Below, one piece after another: positions 23,376 to 34,335 of a stretch of DNA of 64,000 bases. Source of the stretch: Halichoerus grypus (Eukaryota; Chordata; Mammalia; Carnivora; Phocidae); assembly GCF_964656455.1 (NCBI RefSeq), contig NC_135718.1, positions 147,728,762 through 147,792,761 of the forward strand. The letters run 5' to 3'. Within the stretch, counting starts at the first letter, position 1; each line of letters starts with the position of its first letter. The notes under the pieces were generated by a model, which was given only the letters and a program-made list of their open reading frames with translations, made no database searches and was not told where the DNA came from. A program made the translations under genes and the position numbers.

Positions 23376-24934
23376 TGCCTGAAAGCCCCTCGCGAAGCCA
23401 CACGGCGACCCACCATGATAAACGTGTTTACAGGAAAAATTCTTGCCACCGGCCCTTAGGGTGGGTTCACCGGGTCACGCTTCCTCTGCACATCCTGCCT
23501 TGGGCCAAATTGCCTAATTTTTCAAAATTTAGTCTTCCTATTCCGTTCAAGGGGGTAAGGATCTTATTATTTATGTAACTCACAGGCGTCTTAAGGGACT
23601 GAATGGTTAAGGAAGGTTCTAAGATGCCGGGATGGATGATGCCGCCACTCGGGCCGGGCACCGCTGCCTGGCACAGACCAGCGACGGGTGTGTTCAGAGG
23701 CCCGCGCAGAAAAGCACGCTCCTTGGCGGTCACCACACACACCATCTTCATCTGATCTGAAACATCTTGTTGGCGTAATTCAGAAGCAGAATGTCTTTAT
23801 ATTTAATGACCCAAATATGCCAGTCACGTGCCTCAGAAAAGCAAGTTCATTTCGAAAGAACTGCGATTTTGTTATCACCCACCCCCCACCCCCACCCCCC
23901 AAATAACCCCTCTGCCTTGCATTCTGACCCTCTGAACGGCTGCCTTGGGAAGCCCAGGTGGACCATCAGCCTTTGTGCATAGTCCTCTCAGGGTGAGGAG
24001 GAGAGAAGCCTGGGATACAAAGGGCCCTGGCGGTGGGAGGTAAGGTCCAAAGATAAAGGTTTTTAACCGACTGACAGAATGTATGCTTTGAGGGGAAAAG
24101 TGTATCCTGGCCAGGATTTCTGAGTCAGAGGAATCAACTCAGATAATTCACAGACTTGCAATCCAGCTTCTTGCTTCCAAGGCGTGGGCTTGGGAAGCCA
24201 AAGCAGACCTACCTACATTTAACTCATCCATGTACCAAGTACCTACTTGGATCCAGGTGTTATTTAGACACTAGGAAACAGCAGGAAGCAAGTTAAAGAA
24301 GGTCCCTTCCACCACCGGGAAAAATTGAAAGAGGATTCTTGGACAACTAAGAAGGTGCGGGACCCTGGCTACTGAGAACCTCAAAGTCAACTAACCCTCA
24401 GGAGCATGGGCTTCATGAACAACCAACCACAAGGCAAACAAACAACAACAAGATTCCCTGATTATAATCAGGCCGCTGAGGTCCTGAGAGGTCTTCCGTC
24501 AGAACCGCCGAAGACCTCATCACCATTTTTCACTGTTTCTCCTGAAAGAGATTTAAGAAGTGAATGGCTGGGAATGTGCGCCCAACTTAGAAAAATCATT
24601 TAATGAAAGAGTCATCACTCAAGAAGTCCAATTAAAAGTGATATTCACTCATTCAAATGTTCTGTAGTCAACATCTATTGAGCAGGTCCACGTGCGGAGG
24701 TGGGCGCCTTGGGAAAGGTAGAGATGGGAGAGCACAGTCCCAGCTCTTGAGGAACTTAAAAATCAATTGGGGAATTAACGATCCTCATTTTATAGATGAG
24801 TACACAGTGGCATGGACAGTCAAGGGATTTGTTTTAAATTCTTCATCCCACAACTAAATCATCCTATAAAGTCATCATAAAGATGAAAAAGCGCAGAACT
24901 AGAAGGTAGGATCTCCTCCTCATCCCTAGTTGGA
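23376..24934. other. Unique DNA with old repeat-like fragments
   Basis: A C-rich tract (CACCCCCCACCCCCACCCCCC) lies at 23881-23901. At 24230-24330 and 24640-24780, phrases such as CATCTATTGAGCAGGTCC and CAGTCCCAGCTCTTGAGGAAC resemble an ancient mammalian repeat 3' end. Nothing here looks coding. Confidence 0.4.
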
Positions 24935-25075
24935 GTGCCACCCCCCCCCAATGTTCAGACTCAGGGGACAGGTCCAGTCCCCTCTCTGGGGCTTCAATTT
25001 CGTCATCTACACAAGGAGGTGGTTCTTTACAGTGGGTCCCTCCAGCTCTAAGATTCTATGACTCTAATACTTGTG
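24935..25075 (+). mobile_element. Ancient SINE-like fragment
   Basis: Reads TTCAATTTCGTCATCTACACAAGG, GGTTCTTTACAG, GGGTCCCTCCAGCTCTAAG and ATTCTATGACTCT. This is a common ancient mammalian repeat ending (usual form: ggtcccttccagctctaaaattctatgattct). A second fragment of the same type occurs at 25490-25560. Confidence 0.55.
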
Positions 25076-25489
25076 ACCAATAATGTTTGGTGGTTAGAAC
25101 TAAAGGATTCAATCTCTTGACAGATTTTAGTGAGAACTGTTACTCTGCTCACTTAAAGTCCTACCGAAAGGAATATGGAAGCCATTCCATTCCATGGGCA
25201 CTCTTGTATTTTTTCTTAGAAGACGCTTAGCCCTAAGTGGGATTCTCTTCTGTGGACTTTCTAGCTGGTATTCTGCCATCTTAGCAATAGTGGCAAAGAA
25301 AGCTGCAGCCCTTCCCTACACCTCCCTGCAGCCCCTGCTAATTGCCTATAACACAGGGTAATAAGTGTTTGCAAGAGCTATGTTGCTCCCTGTAAGAATC
25401 ACTGCTCCAAAGATAATGTAACCAGTCTATTGCGATGTGACAAATGGGGATGTGGACTACGTGTAAAGAACTCTTAATTAAAGGTTTAA

Positions 25490-25560
25490 TAGACAGTGAG
25501 AGGATTGAACTGGATCATATGTAAGGTCTCTTCCAGATTTAGATTTTTAGATTATACTAC
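25490..25560 (+). mobile_element. Ancient SINE-like fragment, second copy
   Basis: GTGAGAGGATTGAACTGGATC and GGTCTCTTCCAGATTTAGATTTTTAG match the same ending as at 24935-25075, in the same orientation about 500 bp away. Confidence 0.5.
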
Positions 25561-25734
25561 TATGAATTCGGTGATGATAATGTAAAAGATTCCTTTATAC
25601 TGAACTCACCAGGGACCCTGAAACATTAACCCAAATCATTTATATTCCATTTATGGGTACTAACCTCCAAAAAGGAGAATAAGAATTGGTGTAGAAAAAC
25701 CTCTGTTTGGATTTTTAAAAACAGACTGTTGAAT

Positions 25735-25870
25735 AATTTCATGACATTTCCAACCCTCCCCAGAGATTTTTCTCTCAACTTGGGGGACGTCCCCCAAATT
25801 GCCAATCAGCTGGCCATTTTGCACCACGTGAGCTGTAAACCATATATATGGAGATCTAAATGACAGAAGG
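25735..25870. promoter_or_regulatory. Putative regulatory block with 18-bp palindrome
   Basis: Repeat-free sequence with the perfect palindrome TTGGGGGACGTCCCCCAA at 25780-25797, then CCAATCAGCTGGCC (CCAAT box plus CAGCTG E-box), CACCACGTGAGC (CACGTG E-box) and CCATATATATGG (CArG-like, SRF/MEF2 style) within about 55 bp. Motif density is high, but activity is not shown. Confidence 0.45.
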
Positions 25871-25959
25871 ATTGGATTTGTTTATATTTAATTTTTCCCT
25901 TCCTGCCCCCACATATCATTTGTCCTTAACACCCGTATTTTTTTGGTTGTAGAGGCACA

Positions 25960-26105
25960 GGTGGTTCCCATTTCAGGCTGTATGAACGGGTCCTGCTATT
26001 CAGAGATTAATGAATAAAGGGAGCCTTGTAAATAGATTTGCATGATAATGGTAATAATGCTCTCTGCTGCCTTCTGTGCTTACTTCAATCTGTGTGCCCC
26101 TGAAC
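25960..26105. promoter_or_regulatory. Putative conserved non-coding element with octamer
   Basis: An octamer ATTTGCAT is at 26036-26043, followed by GATAATGGTAATAATGC. Upstream is GAGATTAATGAATAAAG. The block is repeat-free and bounded by GC-rich or pyrimidine-rich DNA after 26100. POU/homeodomain-type enhancer is an inference. Confidence 0.42.
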
Positions 26106-26109
26106 ACGC

Positions 26110-27239
26110 CTCCCTCCCCCATGCACGGGTTCCCCCCTTGCCCCTCTTTCCCGCCACCTGACTCTACTCTACTCACTCAGTCTCAGGCAGACAAAAGTGA
26201 GTCGGGAATCGGGCAGCTGCAGAGAGAGCAGGGAGAGGACAGGAAGAAAGGGGAGAAGAGAGACGGAGACAGACAGACAGACGGAAGCAGAGTAGAGAGC
26301 AAAATGCCTACTGCTCTTTAGGATAGCAAGGTTTCTGCAGAACAAACAGAGAAAATACCAGACTGCCATCGTCCAGGGCAAACAATACCTTCAAACTTCC
26401 CTTCTCTTTATGACGTCTGTCCCAGCTTCCCATCACATGCTTGACGACCTCACATATATCTTTTTATATATGATAAATATATAAAAACATAACTGTTCTA
26501 GCACCACACACATTTCAAGGCCCAGATGTAACTTGTTTCGGAGACTGGGTCTAGAAGCAAAAGCTACCTGATTTGGCTTCTATCTATCCCTGTACAGGGA
26601 CAAGTTCAAAGGGGCCTCTCCTTGAAGGCTACACCACGAGGCAGGAACCTGGACCTCTCCGAAAACTTCACAGTTCCCCCCTGGGGACCGAGGACCAGTT
26701 ATCAAGCCAAGATGTCATGGGGCCTCAGGTTACATCCTTCCTCACTCAATGTCCTCTCTCCGCACTTGGGGGCCTGCCTGTGTTCCCCGTGCCCCAGCCC
26801 ACCGTGTGGTCTCTAAGCCTGTGTGAGGAGGATGAATTGGGCAGGGAATGTCATTCTGGAGTGATGCCATGAAGATGAAGATGCCCAGGCAAAGTGGATT
26901 AAGACAGAAAGCAAAAGTCAGTCCCTACAGCAGGAGAGAACGTGGCAAGCGCCCAGGACCTATGCCTGCCGGGCCGGATGGAGACTCCAACAGCGGGAAG
27001 ATGCTGAGCCAAGCAGGCATCGGGGCCCACACACCAGGCCAGGAAACAGAATCCCTTCCCTTTCTTTGTCTCCTAAGACCTGCACGTGTTTTCCCTCATT
27101 TGAAGGGAGCCCGGAGCACTGGAAGCCAGGCTGACCCTCTGCCTCTCATGTTGATTAACACCCCACGGGGGCACGCATTACTACCCACCCCGCCTCCTTC
27201 CTCTGCGCCTTCTGATATCAACCGGGAAAAGGGAATCTA
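26110..27239. other. Unique non-coding DNA
   Basis: Includes a purine-rich patch at 26219-26295 with ACAGACAGACAG, and TA-rich DNA at 26460-26490. GC-richer after 26600. The open frame at 26848-27240 (130 codons) has no domain. Confidence 0.45.
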
Positions 27240-27540
27240 AAAATAAAGCCGGGGCCAGAGTGTGTACCACTCGATTGGGCTCCTGTGCTCACAGATCTGC
27301 TTATTTTGGCCTATCTCTCCCCAGCGATAAGGCTGCTAACAGCCTGTTATCAGCCAGTTGGTGAAAATGTGCTCCAGCCTGATTAGGCCTCAGTCTTTGC
27401 CAAGGTTATAAACAGCCGTTATCGTTTTCCCGAACAGAATAATCCGGACAGTATCAGCTCAGAAACATATGGGCCACACAGAGAAGACAGCCGCTGACGG
27501 ACACTTCATTTTAATTGTAACGAGTGGGTAGCAGCGGCCT
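27240..27540. promoter_or_regulatory. Putative enhancer with paired GATA sites
   Basis: Repeat-free. GATAAGGCTG at 27326-27335 faces CAGCCTGTTATC at 27340-27351, giving two GATA motifs in inverted orientation with complementary inner arms. Further on are GGTTATAAACAGCCGTTATC (27404-27423), AATAATCCGG and TTTTAATTGTAACG. This mix of GATA-like and TAAT-like words in unique sequence suggests a tissue-specific enhancer; conservation is untested. Confidence 0.5.
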
Positions 27541-30189
27541 GCAGACGGCAGGCAGACAGCACCCCGATTGGCAGCAGGGTTGGGGGGTGCGTGCACGCGT
27601 GTGCATTTTTTTTTCCCCCAAATCCCTTCCTCCTTCCCTGGTCTCCAACGCCTAAACCGCTTTGATATTCTGGGTGGCATAATGAACTGGACCCTACCCC
27701 AGATGCTACCAGTCACCAAGCAGGACCCTCCCCTAAAAGGCAGATGGGACCTTTCTGATGCTCTCATGGAAAAGAAAAGAAAAGAAAGAAAAAGAAAAAC
27801 AGCAAAGAGGAACAGGGAAACCAATACAGCTATCTCTGCTCTTCAGCCCCCCGTTCCATTTTAGGAACCTATCTGCTCACCGCACCCGGATCTCATCCCC
27901 ATGGCCAAGGGTGTTCGGAGACAAGCCCCCCCCCCGCCCCCCCCCCCCCCCCCCCCAGTGAGCACAGGGTCCAGCAGGGATCAGACCTGCAGCACACACC
28001 GGCTGGACATTTACAACGGGGCCTTTACATTGTGTCCCTCACCTTTTCACAGACAAACATCTACATCAAGCATGAGAACGCTCATGGGGGACAAGCCTGT
28101 GCTTGTGGGGATTTTGTGTCCTGAAAGCCATTTCCCAAACCGGGTTTCTCCCCATGCTCTCTTGTGCCAGACTTGTTTCTCAGGCTTGTCACAGAAAGTC
28201 AACTCTCTGGCGCGTCGCAGGGGAGGGAGGCGGCAGAACACAAAGAAAATCGCGCCGGTCAAAGTTCTGCTGAAAGTGTTCATCCCTCTGCCTCCAGGTC
28301 AGCAGACGTCTCAGGGGCTGACAGCGCAGCCCTGGGTCACCGCCGTTGGCACATGGCCCACAGCCACCCTGTCCTTTCAGGAGCTGATGCAATTTGCAAT
28401 TTCCCCTCCTGTGTCCACAGAAGCGAGTGGAAGGAAAGGGGCTGAGGAGCAGGGAGGAAGGGCCCAGGGCAAGACGGTGCAAGGCGAGCACGCTTCCCTG
28501 CAGCCGGCAGCAGACCGGCCTGCCGCCATCACCGCTGTGGCCCGCGGGCTCCCACCTGGCGGGCCAGATGGGGCCAGAACAGCAGGTGCAGTTCCGAGGA
28601 GAAGCACCGGCGCCCCCACCATGGACTCAGCCGTCACTGTCCACTCTCCCGTTCACTGGAAGAAACTGACTATCTTCAACCTGGCTTTCCTTTTCTTCCC
28701 TTCTCCCACTTTCGTCCTTATCCCCCGCACACGTGTCTCCCCTGTCACCATGGCAAGTCACACCACCAGTGCCCACACTCCATCAGTTCAACAGCCCTGG
28801 AGAAGTCCCCAGGTTCGACTCAACTTCTGCTGGCCTTCTAATGAGGAGGAAAGCAGAGAACTGAAATGAGAAAAAGGAAAAAAGTTAAGGAAACCCCAAA
28901 GAAGTTCTTTCCTACCCACAGCGGTGCCTCTCTTTTCTTGACGTCAGTTTCTCATTTTGCAGAGAGAGAATGGCGTGGCTTTGCCCAGGAAGAAACAGAG
29001 CAACAGCCGATATTTATGGGGTGCTGGTGAACACGCCAGGCACTAGCCAGAGCATCCTACAGACACCTGCTGACTGAATCCTCAAAACGAGGCTGATTCA
29101 CACCCAGGTGACCGGCTCCCTGGCCGGCACTGTGGAGACCTGCTCACAGCCAGGGTACACCCTTTCCTGGTGTTGTCTGGGGTCTGAGAGTAGCACCTGC
29201 CCCGCACACTCCTCCGTGGATTTATGGGGGCTCACGAGAAGCCCACCCCCAGGACTGACTGGTGTTTCACTATCAAGTGAAAATTGAGTCCGTGATAATG
29301 TTCCTGTAATAATATCAAATTCAGAGAGAGAGGAAGAGAGAAAGAGAGAGAAGTCCTGCAGCCAGCTGAAATGAGCCTGAGGCACACTTTTGTTTTAATT
29401 CTTTTTTTCATGGCTTTTCAACACCTGCTCTCACCCTTCCACTCACCCTCCAAACTAGGGCTTAGTAGGTTGCCTTGCAGTACCCCCAAGAGACCGACCA
29501 GCAGATCCATGCAAGCACCTGCAGTGGGTGGTCCGTGTGCGACGTCTTGGTGGTCGTCAGCTCCGTGCCCCCAGACCAAGTTTCAAGGTCACAACGGTCT
29601 TCCCCTCATTACCATCAGAATCTGAAAATGCCCTGGAAACATGAGAATCCCCCTCTGAACTCATGAGCTGGCTCAGCGGTAGTTTATTCAACTTAAAGTG
29701 GGTTTTTTTCCCCCTTTTCTATTTTTGTTTACTTATTCTTTCTGTTTCAATGGACCCAGCTTTGTTCTGCTACAATTTGGGGCTAACGAGACTAGAGGAT
29801 TTCCTGCAACAAGCAGCTGGGCCTATTTCTCTGGTGGGTCTGCTTGCCATTTTGTCCACAACCCCCCCCTTCCCCTACAAAGCTTCCATTTTCGTAGAAA
29901 GAAGGCTAGCTCTCTCCGTGTCAACAATGGGGGCAGATGGAGCCTTCAGGGTAGTAGATTTTCACAAAGGGAACCACAAAAAGTTGGGTGAGATGCAGCC
30001 ATCCTGTCTCTGCTGAATGGCTGCCACCGCGGCGGGTCCAGCCTTCACAGGCCATCGACGGCACCACTGCTGTTGTCAATGTGCTCGGGTGTCCCCGTGA
30101 CTGGGAGCCCCCGAAGGACCAGGGTCCTGTCTTCCTCCAGTCTGTACCCCCAGCACCTAGGACGGGACCTGGCATCGGTGGGTGTTCAA
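27541..30189. other. GC-richer unique non-coding DNA
   Basis: Includes the poly-C tract at 27926-27956 and a long open frame at 27901-28869 (322 codons) that begins in that tract. I regard the frame as chance: it starts with a proline run from a simple repeat, shows no domain and is mirrored by open frames on the other strand. A weak MIR-like patch lies near 28985-29115. No CpG island density is reached except locally near 28490-28560. Confidence 0.45.
27926..27956. repeat. Poly-C tract
   Basis: Ten C, one G, then twenty C. The minus strand is therefore a G-run able to form a G-quadruplex. Such tracts vary in length and are prone to sequencing and assembly error. Confidence 0.95.
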
Positions 30190-30232
30190 GGCCAAGTTCT
30201 TTGGAGACAGCCTTGATTCAAAAGCTGGCTCC
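30190..30232 (+). mobile_element. MIR fragment, 5' part of split copy
   Basis: TTTGGAGACAGCCTTGATTC and AAAAGCTGGCTCC match the MIR stretch usually read as ggagccagactgcctgggttcaaatcccggctctgcc. It stops at a Can-SINE, and MIR sequence resumes at 30437. Confidence 0.55.
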
Positions 30233-30433
30233 AGGGGCGTTAGGCTCAGTCAGCTGAGCATCCGACTCTTGATTTCGGCTCAGGTCATGACCTCGGGGTC
30301 GTGAGATGGAGACCCGTGTCAGGCTCCACGCCGAGTGGGGAGTCCGCTGGAGATTTCCCTTCTCCCTCTGCCCCTCCCCCCTGCTCTCTCACTCTGTCTA
30401 AAATCAATCGATCGATCAATTAATCAATCTTCA
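30233..30433 (+). mobile_element. Can-SINE, older form, inserted in a MIR
   Basis: Plus-strand copy of the form with CATCCGACTCTTGATTTCGGC. The head reads GGGGCGTTAGGCTCAGTCAGC, about 4 bp shorter than usual across the A box, so its internal Pol III promoter is probably damaged. The 3' end carries an unusual ATCG/ATCA-rich tail (AATCAATCGATCGATCAATT). No clear target-site duplication. Confidence 0.9.
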
Positions 30434-30436
30434 AAT

Positions 30437-30550
30437 TAGCCTCAGTTTCTCCATCTCTAAAATGAGGATAAGGTAGCTGTGCCATTATTTGCTATGATTA
30501 CATATGTTAAAAGCACTTAGACCAGAGCCTGATAAACAGTTCTTCTTTAT
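30437..30550 (+). mobile_element. MIR fragment, 3' part of split copy
   Basis: GCCTCAGTTTCTCCATCTCT, AAAATGAGGATAAGGTAGC and AAAGCACTTAGACCAGAGCC match the MIR 3' half closely on the plus strand. Confidence 0.85.
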
Positions 30551-31410
30551 GGATGACTCTCCCCCCACATGCACCCATACTGCCCCTTCCAGAGCTACTC
30601 TGGTGGTCAACCCACGATGACCAAAGACAGGGCTACAGCCAGGAACCCCGGTTCCAGTCCCTGCTGTGCCCGAGCTCCAAAGGCCACTGCGTCATCAGCC
30701 TGCCCTGCTTCTGTGGCCGGTGCTTGGCTGGGGTCACCCTGCCTCGCCTGACTGACTCGCAGGTTGGCGAGGAGACAGCATGACCTACCAGATGTGGACC
30801 CGTGTGGAAAAGCGAAATCCAGACGATCGAATCTGCTGCCAAGTCGTGCTCCGGCAAAGCAATTCAAAGTCTCGCACTCGGCGGACCTCGCTCCATGCGC
30901 ACTGCCCCCCCCGCCGGCGCCTGCAGTTCTCTGGGGCTCTGCCAGTGCTCCGGCCTTCAATGAGGGCCTCCCATCAGGACGGTGCACGCAAAGCGCACGC
31001 TGCACCCGCAGTCCTTACTGGGAGCTCTGCTGGCAGTTAAACCACCTGCAGGCCTAACACCCAGACAAGCTCCCTCTGCCCATGACGCGCGTTCAGCAGG
31101 AGCCTGGCCTCCCCTCTGGGAGCAGCACATTCTCTTGTTCGCATGTCCTACGGTCCCTCGAGGCCCCAAAGTTCTTACGGGTTTTCTCCATTTTCCCAAA
31201 AAGGCGTCTTAGTTTGGAGACTCTTAAACCATTTGCATTCCTAAGACAGGCGCTTAGGCATAAAATTCATTTCAGCACGGGGGTCTTGCTCTTTTCTTTC
31301 CTTCTCCTCACTGGGAAGCCGAGTGAATGCATAAACAGCTCTGGTGGTTTTAGCATCCAGGCCTCACATGAGACAGGATTACAGGGGATCTGTGCCCTCG
31401 TGCACGCGCA
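30551..31410. other. Unique, moderately CpG-rich DNA
   Basis: GC-rich from 30600 to 31100 with scattered CpG (CGCTCGGCGGACCTCGC near 30877). Overlapping open frames on all frames of up to 149 codons are expected from this composition. No exon signature or repeat is clear. Confidence 0.45.
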
Positions 31411-31990
31411 CGTGCGCACACTCTCACACTCATGCTCACACTGTCTCACACACACGTGCTCGCACTCCCCACACTCTCACACACACTCGCTCACACATGG
31501 CCAGAGTCTCTCACACACACTCTGTCTCTAACACACACTCACATTCCCCCCACACTCTCACATTCACACTATCACACACACTCATTCTCTCACACACACA
31601 GTCTCAGTCATTCTCTCACATGCTCACACCATCTCTCACACACTATCTCTCACATACACACATTCCCCCCACACTCACACACACTTTCACACCGTCACAC
31701 ACTCATGCTCTCACACACATGCTTATTCTTTTACAATCTCTCACATACACACTCTGCTGCACACACTCATTCTCTCTCAAACATACCACTATTACATACA
31801 CACTCACATTCCCACACTGTTTCACACACAGTCTCACACACACATTCCCACACATTCAGTCTCACACACACACACTCATACACTATTACGCCCACTTGTA
31901 TCCTCACAGTCTCTCCCACACACTCACACTGTCTCACACACTCATTCTCCCTCTCCCACACACACTCGCACATCCGTACACACCTGCACA
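31411..31990. repeat. Degenerate (CACACT)n / CA-TCTC satellite, about 580 bp
   Basis: The plus strand is almost only CACACTCTCACA-type words, with interruptions such as TTCCCCCCACACTC and CATTCTCTCACA. The basic units are CACACT and CTCACACA in changing order. Long histidine/serine/threonine open frames in three frames are by-products of the repeat. Likely highly variable between individuals. Confidence 0.95.
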
Positions 31991-32094
31991 AGAGTGTGAG
32001 TCTCATTAGCCACAGTGTGGTTCTCATCTCTTGCATCTCGGGACCCGCCCTGCCCCCGGCTCAGTCAGCACTCTCTCTCCTGGCCTCCTGCGGG
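31991..32094. other. Unique flank of the satellite
   Basis: GC-rich unique sequence (CCCGCCCTGCCCCCGGCTC) between the satellite and an AT-richer block. Confidence 0.4.
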
Positions 32095-32345
32095 GGGACA
32101 GTGCCAAATAAAATAACAAAATATTCATTTGGTGAGGCACGTTAAAACCCTGGGAAGATTTAAGCCTGGGCTTCATGTCACAGCCGCTCCCTCCTGTAAT
32201 CTGTATTCCAATCTCAGTGTCAGCAGAGCTGTGATCAGAATACCCAAGGTCTCATAAAAGATTCAGGGCTTACCACTTCCCTGACATTTGCTGTTTCATG
32301 TTGTTCCTGCTCCTTCCCTCTCAGCCTTGAAGAGTCCACAGCCCC
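32095..32345. promoter_or_regulatory. Possible conserved non-coding element
   Basis: Composition shifts to balanced, repeat-free sequence: CCAAATAAAATAACAAAATATTC, TTTAAGCCTGGGCTTCATG, CCTGTAATCTGTATTCCAATC and TGTGATCAG. The quality resembles other enhancer-like blocks in the window but motif clustering is weaker. Confidence 0.33.
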
Positions 32346-34000
32346 TGGCGACCCCCCGCTGCAGGTGGCGACCTGGCCGAGGACGTCCAGTAACTCGGAA
32401 CAAGCACGGGACCGAACTCTACCTGGGAGCTTAACTGTGCCTGGGGTTCCTGTCTCCTTTAGCGGCTTCTTTCACCTGGTTAGAGTTTTTCTAAGATTGC
32501 AATCTGCCGCCTCCCCCGTGGTACCTGGAAACAGGACTTAGGAATCCAGAGGTTAGCGGGACCTGATGAAGACTCCCCTCTTCACCAGGAGTGCTTTGTT
32601 GGGGGGGGGTTGTGTACACCTGACTCAGTGTGTCTACATCTTCAGGCTCTCATTACGACTTACATCAGAGATTGTATGCACGATTTAACTCCACGAAGTG
32701 TGGATGCGATCATTTGTAGGGATGGGAGCCCACCAAATAGGGGCCAAGCACCTTCTCTGATGGCCAAGTTCAAAGACAGGCACATTACTCATGTGTGACT
32801 CCACAGTGTCATTCACAATGGGTACCACACGGGTATGGGTATTAGTAGTTTAAAAACTCAAGCAAGGTGTATTAAGATTTAAGGAAACCAAACGTAACTA
32901 GAGGGGTGATGGTGAAGACATCCTTTGACTTGCTGAGAGATCACCAGAGGTGTCTTACCAAGACCCACCAGTGTTCCAATTGTATGATCTGCTTTCCAAT
33001 CATATAGTTCATATCCAGCGTATCAGAACAACATTTAGTGACTCAGTGAGTTATCCCATACTTCTTAGGGATGTCACACATCTTCACAAAAGAAAATCTC
33101 TGATGCACCCATAAGGGCCCAATGACTTAGAGAGATGGCAAGAGGAGGAGAAAAGACACATTGCCTCATGGCGAACATCACCAACCACCCAAGGCCACAG
33201 CGACAGAAAAGATCAGTGGCTCCCCAAAATAATATCAGAAGCAAGACTTTTCCAGGTACCCCTCACTAAGTCCCAAGTGTCTAACAGTTTTAAAAAGAAG
33301 GGGGAAAAAAGCAAACGTAGAATTCCAAAATGCGAGCGATAAAAAACCAAAGGCCTGTTAAAATGTACTCTCTTTTGAAAACATATTGTCTTAATTATTC
33401 TGTAAATGCTATAGCCATTAGGCAAATTAACACAAAATCCCAGATCAAAGTGCCATTCGCGGGTAGGTACTTACACAACATTAGGTGGCAGGAAGGTGAA
33501 CAGGTGCTATAAACAACTTCTTTGAATGTTTTTAATGTATCCACTAATAAAACCTTCTGAAGAGGTTAAAAAAAATTCTCAAACACAAATTGAAAATTAA
33601 AGGCAAGTTGATGGAACCTCAAAATTAAACATGTCAAGTGAGAAAATTATAATCAAAGTGTCTCTGTACTTCTGAAAACCTTTGCTGTGAGGGCACATAA
33701 TACGAACATGTCTATGTATATATACATATGGTTCTGCATATGCATATTCAAAATCAAAGAGGCTAACATATATAAGTGGTGAATCATAAGACAATACAGA
33801 AAGAATATGCACTCCAGACTCAGAGATGGACATACCTGTAAACACATGCCCTCGGACTTAGGCAAGCAAACAGGACATTTCCTGTTATACGGCAATGTGG
33901 TCCTGAGAAATTATATGTCATATTTTAAAGACTGAGTTATGTTATAATCTTTGGGTAACACACTATTTAAGAGAAGTCCATAGTTAGATATTTCTGAAAG
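32346..34000. other. Unique non-coding DNA
   Basis: A G9-10 run lies near 32600. From about 32820 it is AT-rich with no named repeat. Open frames are under 83 codons and have no domain. Confidence 0.5.
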
Positions 34001-34018
34001 TAAATAAGCCTATCCTTT

Positions 34019-34210
34019 TTTTTTTTTAAGAATTTATTTATTTGACAGAGAGAGACACAGCGAGAGAGGGAACACAAGCAGGGGGAGTGGGAGAGGGAGA
34101 AGCAGACTCCCCACTGAGCAGGGAGCCCAATGCGGGGCTCGATCCCAGGACCCTGGGATCATGACCTGAGCCGAAGGCAGACGCTTAATGACTGAGCCAC
34201 TCAGGCGCCC
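34019..34210 (-). mobile_element. Can-SINE with about 18-bp target-site duplication
   Basis: Minus-strand copy close to that at 4141 (shares GACACAGCGAGAGAGGGAAC and GGGAGTGGGAGAGGGAG). It is flanked by TAAATAAGCCTATCCTTT (34001-34018) and TAAATAAGCCCATCCTTT (34211-34228), one difference in 18. Confidence 0.96.
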
Positions 34211-34335
34211 TAAATAAGCCCATCCTTTACCATATCCGGTAACTATAGTTTTTTTAATTACTAGATACAACCCACATCATTTACTGTTTTACAGTAAAAA
34301 ATTTTTTCAAAGACATATGATAATATTGTATAAAT

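Noticed and set aside
27901..28869. 322-codon open frame on the plus strand
   Set aside because: It starts in a poly-C tract (proline run), has no recognisable domain, has open frames on the opposite strand over most of its length and no splice or promoter context. GC-rich non-coding DNA gives such frames by chance.
31344..32145. His/Ser/Thr-rich open frames of 149, 221 and 237 codons
   Set aside because: They are translations of the CACACT satellite in three frames. Repeats without in-frame stops always give this.
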